Shown here: one piece after another, positions 6,414 to 6,616 of the stretch
How positions within the stretch are numbered: the first letter of the stretch is position 1
Layout: each line of letters opens with the position of its first letter
DNA from: JADJNW01 sp964523725
GTDB lineage: Bacteria; Bacteroidota; Bacteroidia; Chitinophagales; Saprospiraceae
Assembly (NCBI GenBank): GCA_964523725.1
Contig: CAZGAU010000239.1
Coordinates: 1 to 6,616, forward strand
DNA length: 6,616 nucleotides
Direction of reading: 5' to 3'
Notes under the pieces: generated by a model
The model's database searches: none
What the model was told of the DNA's origin: nothing
The model's input: the letters and a program-made list of their open reading frames with translations, nothing else
Translations under genes and position numbers: made by a program

Positions 6414-6461
6414 AAAACCAGCTTGATTTGCTTGTATAATATAGCGCCGTCGCTGGGTTTT
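6414..6461 (-). terminator. Weak candidate terminator of the right-edge gene
   Basis: AAAACCAGC (6414-6422) and GCTGGGTTTT (6452-6461) pair with one bulged G, around a 29-base loop. Read on the minus strand, the closing arm GCTGGTTTT runs into AAAGGAG, so the U tract is only four bases long. The position, about 35 bases past the stop of the minus-strand gene, fits a terminator, but the long loop makes this uncertain. Confidence 0.25.
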
Positions 6462-6494
6462 GCTGAGAATTACCACATCATATTACAAACTTAT

Positions 6495-6616
6495 TTAGTC
6501 CCCTTCATTAAATGCCGTCATTAACCAACTACCGTTTGGTTGACGAGTAAATATAGCGCGATAACCCAATGGCGAGCCGATAAATTTGCCATACACGTAG
6601 CCTTCCTTGCCATCAT
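6495..6616 (-). CDS. C-terminal end of an unidentified protein (partial)
   Basis: The last 39 codons of a minus-strand gene enter from the right edge and end at a TAA at 6497-6495. The peptide begins DGKEGYVYGKFIGSPLGYR and ends in NGSWLMTAFNEGD. The aromatic and glycine-rich pattern, with YVYGKFIGSPLGYRA followed by a G-S-W-x-M strand and a final G-D, looks like the tail of Bacteroidota proteins that carry an SH3-like domain (Y-V-x-x-K-x-I/F at the domain end) followed by a small C-terminal beta sheet. That likeness is from memory and is an inference. The frame is supported by protein-like composition and a stop well separated from nhaD. It lies upstream of nhaD in the same direction, about 310 bases away, so co-transcription is unlikely. 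The bulk of the gene is outside the window. Confidence 0.6.
   Translation of the reverse strand, partial: DGKEGYVYGKFIGSPLGYRAIFTRQPNGSWLMTAFNEGD

Larger units (their letters stand above)
6186..6494. other. Intergenic region upstream of nhaD
   Basis: No gene was found in these 309 bases. They hold two facing arrays of 7-bp repeats (6204-6323), a second interrupted complementary pair (6268-6281 with 6330-6351), and a weak hairpin that may end the minus-strand gene entering from the right. The nhaD promoter must lie here or be shared with that gene. No convincing -7 box was found: the nearest candidate, TAATTTAA just before the start, is poor. Confidence 0.5.

Overview
The window looks like chromosomal DNA from a member of the Bacteroidota. 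Supporting signs are a large secreted metalloprotease of the DUF5117/DUF4953 type, the lack of Shine-Dalgarno sequences before the starts, A/T-rich leaders, a good match to the Bacteroidota -7 promoter box (TAnnTTTG) before the protease, and short lineage-style repeats in the gaps. No genus can be named from sequence alone.

Layout: 1-143 has no convincing gene. 144-269 is a contiguous array of six degenerate 21-bp units. 377-413 holds a GC-rich REP-like hairpin. 419-713 (minus strand) holds the remains of a toxin-antitoxin pair: a DUF2281-like antitoxin broken by a one-base frameshift in a homopolymer, overlapping a PIN-type toxin cut off after about 20 residues. 899-3343 (+) encodes an 814-residue exported zinc metalloprotease with its own promoter and a possible operator. 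A strong hairpin at 3375-3413 separates it from a convergent major facilitator superfamily (MFS) transporter (minus, stop at 3413). An NhaD-type Na+/H+ antiporter follows (4815-6185, minus) with its own terminator at 4761-4788. The gap at 6186-6494 holds two facing arrays of 7-bp repeats. The window closes with the C-terminal 39 codons of a further minus-strand gene at 6495-6616.

The three complete genes do not form an obvious pathway. The protease acts outside the cytoplasm. The MFS and NhaD proteins are inner-membrane transporters that appear to be transcribed separately, because a terminator and a candidate promoter lie between them. The antiporter would export Na+ or Li+ in exchange for protons. 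The MFS substrate cannot be told from sequence.

No clearly new multi-gene system is visible. The items most worth a second look are the decayed toxin-antitoxin remnant with its frameshift, the 21-bp array, and the inverted heptamer arrays upstream of nhaD.
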